This document shows positions 6,247-7,945 of a DNA stretch of 7,945 bases, piece by piece. Both the position numbers and the translations under genes were made by a program. Source of the DNA: an uncultured Lachnospiraceae bacterium (GTDB lineage Bacteria; Bacillota; Clostridia; Lachnospirales; Lachnospiraceae); the NCBI GenBank assembly GCA_902797705.1, contig CADBTX010000342.1, forward strand, positions 1 to 7,945, given 5' to 3'. Every line of letters starts with the position of its first letter. Position 1 is the first letter of the stretch. The notes beneath the pieces were generated by a model that had not been told where the DNA came from, searched no databases, and was given only the letters and a program-made list of their open reading frames with translations.

Positions 6247-6561
6247 ATGCAGCGCCTTATCGGGAAGTCCTATATGTATGGCTTCAGCCACTATCTCTAC
6301 GGTGAAGCCTATTTCGGTTCCTACGAAGGCATAAGGTTCCGTCTGGGAAGGGAACCCTTGAAGAACGTGTTTTTCTCGCCCGAGAGCGAATGGGCAAAGG
6401 ATGGGGAAAATGAGGCGTTCTTTCTCGCAACTGTATGGCCCGAGCCCTGGTGCTACGAAAAAAGGGACCCGGAAAAGACTGTGGAAGAGCGGTTTCCCTT
6501 TTCGGAAGAGGGGCTGGATCAGGCCATAGAATGGATAAAGGAGAAAAAAGTTGGGAAGTGA
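6247..6561 (+). CDS. Uncharacterised 104-residue aromatic-rich protein
   Basis: I cannot assign a function. The gene is supported by a good ribosome binding site (GAGGAG, 6235-6240, inside the end of aspS) six bases before its ATG, a three-base gap to aspS, and an 11-base overlap with prfC, which together suggest translational coupling. Twenty of 104 residues are F, Y or W. The N-terminal part (9-31) has a run of aromatics around HYLYGEAYFGSYEG. The middle has an ATVWPEPW strand-like segment (61-68) and the end an amphipathic helix (86-101, SEEGLDQAIEWIKEKK). There is no signal peptide, membrane segment, cysteine pair or catalytic motif. From memory it resembles small unnamed Lachnospiraceae proteins, some auto-labelled as acetyltransferases, but no GNAT acetyl-CoA motif is visible, so I do not adopt that name. 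Composition suggests a small soluble beta-rich fold with a C-terminal helix. Confidence 0.8.
   Translation: MQRLIGKSYMYGFSHYLYGEAYFGSYEGIRFRLGREPLKNVFFSPESEWAKDGENEAFFLATVWPEPWCYEKRDPEKTVEERFPFSEEGLDQAIEWIKEKKVGK
6537..6543 (+). promoter_or_regulatory. Shine-Dalgarno deciding the prfC TTG start
   Basis: AAAGGAG ends seven bases before the TTG at 6551 and lies within the last codons of the 104-residue gene. The prfC frame is closed by TAA at 6536-6538, and no ATG or GTG occurs in frame before the GTPase P-loop. TTG 6551 is therefore the only credible start. Confidence 0.8.
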
Positions 6562-7945
6562 ACTTGATAAGGAAATACTGAGACGGAGGACCTTTGCCAT
6601 AATAAGCCACCCCGATGCGGGAAAGACCACCCTGACGGAGAAATTCCTGCTTTACGGAGGGCAGATCAATCTTGCGGGAAGCGTAAAGGGAAAGGCCACT
6701 GCCAGGCATGCTGTATCCGACTGGATGGATATAGAGAAGGAGAGAGGTATCTCCGTTACTTCCTCGGTGCTTCAGTTTGAATACGACGGAAAATGCATCA
6801 ATATCCTGGATACACCGGGACATCAGGACTTTTCGGAGGATACCTACAGGACCCTTATGGCTGCGGACTCCGCAGTGATGGTGATAGACGGAGCCAAGGG
6901 CGTGGAGCCCCAGACCAGGAAGCTTTTTAAGGTCTGCGGCAGGAGAGGTATCCCTATATTCACTTTTATCAACAAGATGGACAGAGAGGCCAGAGATACC
7001 TTTGACCTCATCGACGAGATAGAAAAGGAACTGGGCATCTCCACCTGTCCCGTAAACTGGCCTATAGGCTCCGGAAAGGAGTTTAAGGGGGTTTATGACA
7101 GGGAGAGCGGAAATATCGTGGAGTTCTCCGATACACAGAAGGGCACCAGGGAGGGAACCTATACCAATATTTCCCTGAAGGACGAAGCAGCAGCCAGGGA
7201 AGCCATAGGAGACGAGGCCTATGAGAAGCTTTCCGGGGAGATAGAACTTTTGGACGGGGCCTCAGAGGCCTTTGACCAGGAGGCTGTGAACAAGGGGAAG
7301 CTGTCTCCCGTATTCTTCGGCTCCGCCCTTACCAATTTCGGCGTGGAGATCTTTCTTCACCATTTCCTTAGAATGACCACCAGCCCTCTTCCCAGGGTTT
7401 CGAATGCAGGTGTTATTGATCCTGTTGAAAGGAAGTTTTCAGCCTTTGTTTTCAAGATCCAGGCCAATATGAACAAGGCCCACCGGGACAGAGTGGCCTT
7501 TATGAGGATATGCTCCGGCAAGTTTGAGGCCGGAATGGATGTATACCATGTTCAGGGCGAGAAGGAAGTCCGGCTCATGCAGCCCCAGCAGATGATGGCT
7601 GATGACCGTCATGTGGTGGACAAGGCTTATGCCGGAGATATCATCGGTGTTTTTGATCCCGGGATCTACTCCATCGGGGATACCCTGTGTACTCCCGGGG
7701 AAAAATTCGCTTTTTCCGGCATTCCCACCTTTGCGCCCGAGCATTTTGCCCGTGTCCGCCAGGTGGACACCATGAAGAGAAAACAGTTTGTAAAGGGGAT
7801 CATGCAGATCGCCGAGGAAGGCGCCATTCAGATATTCCAGGAAGAGAATTACGGAATGGAAGAGATAATCGTGGGCGTGGTGGGCGTGCTTCAGTTTGAA
7901 GTGCTGCAGTACAGGCTCAAGAATGAGTATAATGTGGATATCATA
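6551..7945 (+). CDS. prfC: Peptide chain release factor 3 (RF3), 3' end outside window
   Basis: Translational GTPase that recycles RF1/RF2 from the ribosome after peptide release and contributes to post-error quality control. The first 465 codons are present of about 525-535 expected; the frame is open to the last base. The protein begins MGSELDKEILRRRTFAIIS, matching the short RF3 leader before the G domain. GTPase motifs are intact: G1 SHPDAGKT (19-26), switch I/G2 around RGISVTSSV (65-73), G3 DTPGH (87-91), G4 NKMD (141-144) and G5 SA (258-259). The later AFVFKIQANMNKAHRDR and GVVGVLQFEVLQYRLKNEYNVD segments are typical of RF3 domains II and III and separate it from EF-G and other classical translational GTPases. 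The start is a TTG overlapping the preceding gene by 11 bases, so translation is probably coupled to it. Frameshift or internal stop is absent in the visible part. Confidence 0.95.
   Translation, partial: MGSELDKEILRRRTFAIISHPDAGKTTLTEKFLLYGGQINLAGSVKGKATARHAVSDWMDIEKERGISVTSSVLQFEYDGKCINILDTPGHQDFSEDTYRTLMAADSAVMVIDGAKGVEPQTRKLFKVCGRRGIPIFTFINKMDREARDTFDLIDEIEKELGISTCPVNWPIGSGKEFKGVYDRESGNIVEFSDTQKGTREGTYTNISLKDEAAAREAIGDEAYEKLSGEIELLDGASEAFDQEAVNKGKLSPVFFGSALTNFGVEIFLHHFLRMTTSPLPRVSNAGVIDPVERKFSAFVFKIQANMNKAHRDRVAFMRICSGKFEAGMDVYHVQGEKEVRLMQPQQMMADDRHVVDKAYAGDIIGVFDPGIYSIGDTLCTPGEKFAFSGIPTFAPEHFARVRQVDTMKRKQFVKGIMQIAEEGAIQIFQEENYGMEEIIVGVVGVLQFEVLQYRLKNEYNVDII

Noticed and set aside
6284..6823. 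179-codon open frame on the minus strand across the small gene and prfC
   Set aside because: It lies antisense to two well-supported genes, has no recognisable domain and no SD-promoter context; it is a codon-bias shadow.
7687..7899. 70-codon + strand frame inside prfC
   Set aside because: It is an alternative frame of the RF3 domain II-III region, with Arg/Gly/His-rich composition and no SD.

Overview
This is a compact, almost fully coding, one-strand gene cluster of translation and stringent-response housekeeping genes. Gene style points to a Clostridia member, most likely Lachnospiraceae: strong AAGGAGG-type ribosome binding sites, TTG starts, heavy use of ATA (Ile) and AGG/AGA (Arg) codons at moderate GC, and the order relA - metallo-hydrolase - hisS - aspS, which is a known Clostridia/Firmicutes neighbourhood. 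The taxon is inferred from style and order, not from a marker gene.

Layout, all on the + strand. Bases 1-100 are a non-coding stretch dense in palindromes. Bases 125-153 hold a near-consensus sigma-A promoter. relA follows (213-2471), with a TTG start and an unusually long Shine-Dalgarno. Next come a glyoxalase II-like metallo-beta-lactamase-fold hydrolase (2505-3161), hisS (3183-4430), aspS (start placed at 4477, end 6243), an unnamed 104-residue gene (6247-6561), and the first 465 codons of prfC (release factor 3), which begins at a TTG at 6551 inside the preceding gene and runs off the right edge. Gaps between genes are 33, 21, 46 and 3 bases, and the last pair overlaps by 11. I see no terminator and no room for a T-box leader anywhere after the first promoter, so the six genes are probably co-transcribed, at least in part.

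Together the genes link amino-acid starvation signalling (RelA makes and degrades (p)ppGpp), tRNA charging (HisRS, AspRS) and termination/ribosome quality control (RF3). The metallo-hydrolase is a customary neighbour with no proven role here. No mobile element, CRISPR array, tRNA or rRNA was seen.

Nothing here clearly amounts to a new multi-gene system. The points most worth a second look are the palindromic block and possible leftward promoter at the left edge, the uncharacterised aromatic-rich 104-residue protein coupled to prfC, the short C-terminal domain of HisRS, and the exceptional ribosome binding site of relA.
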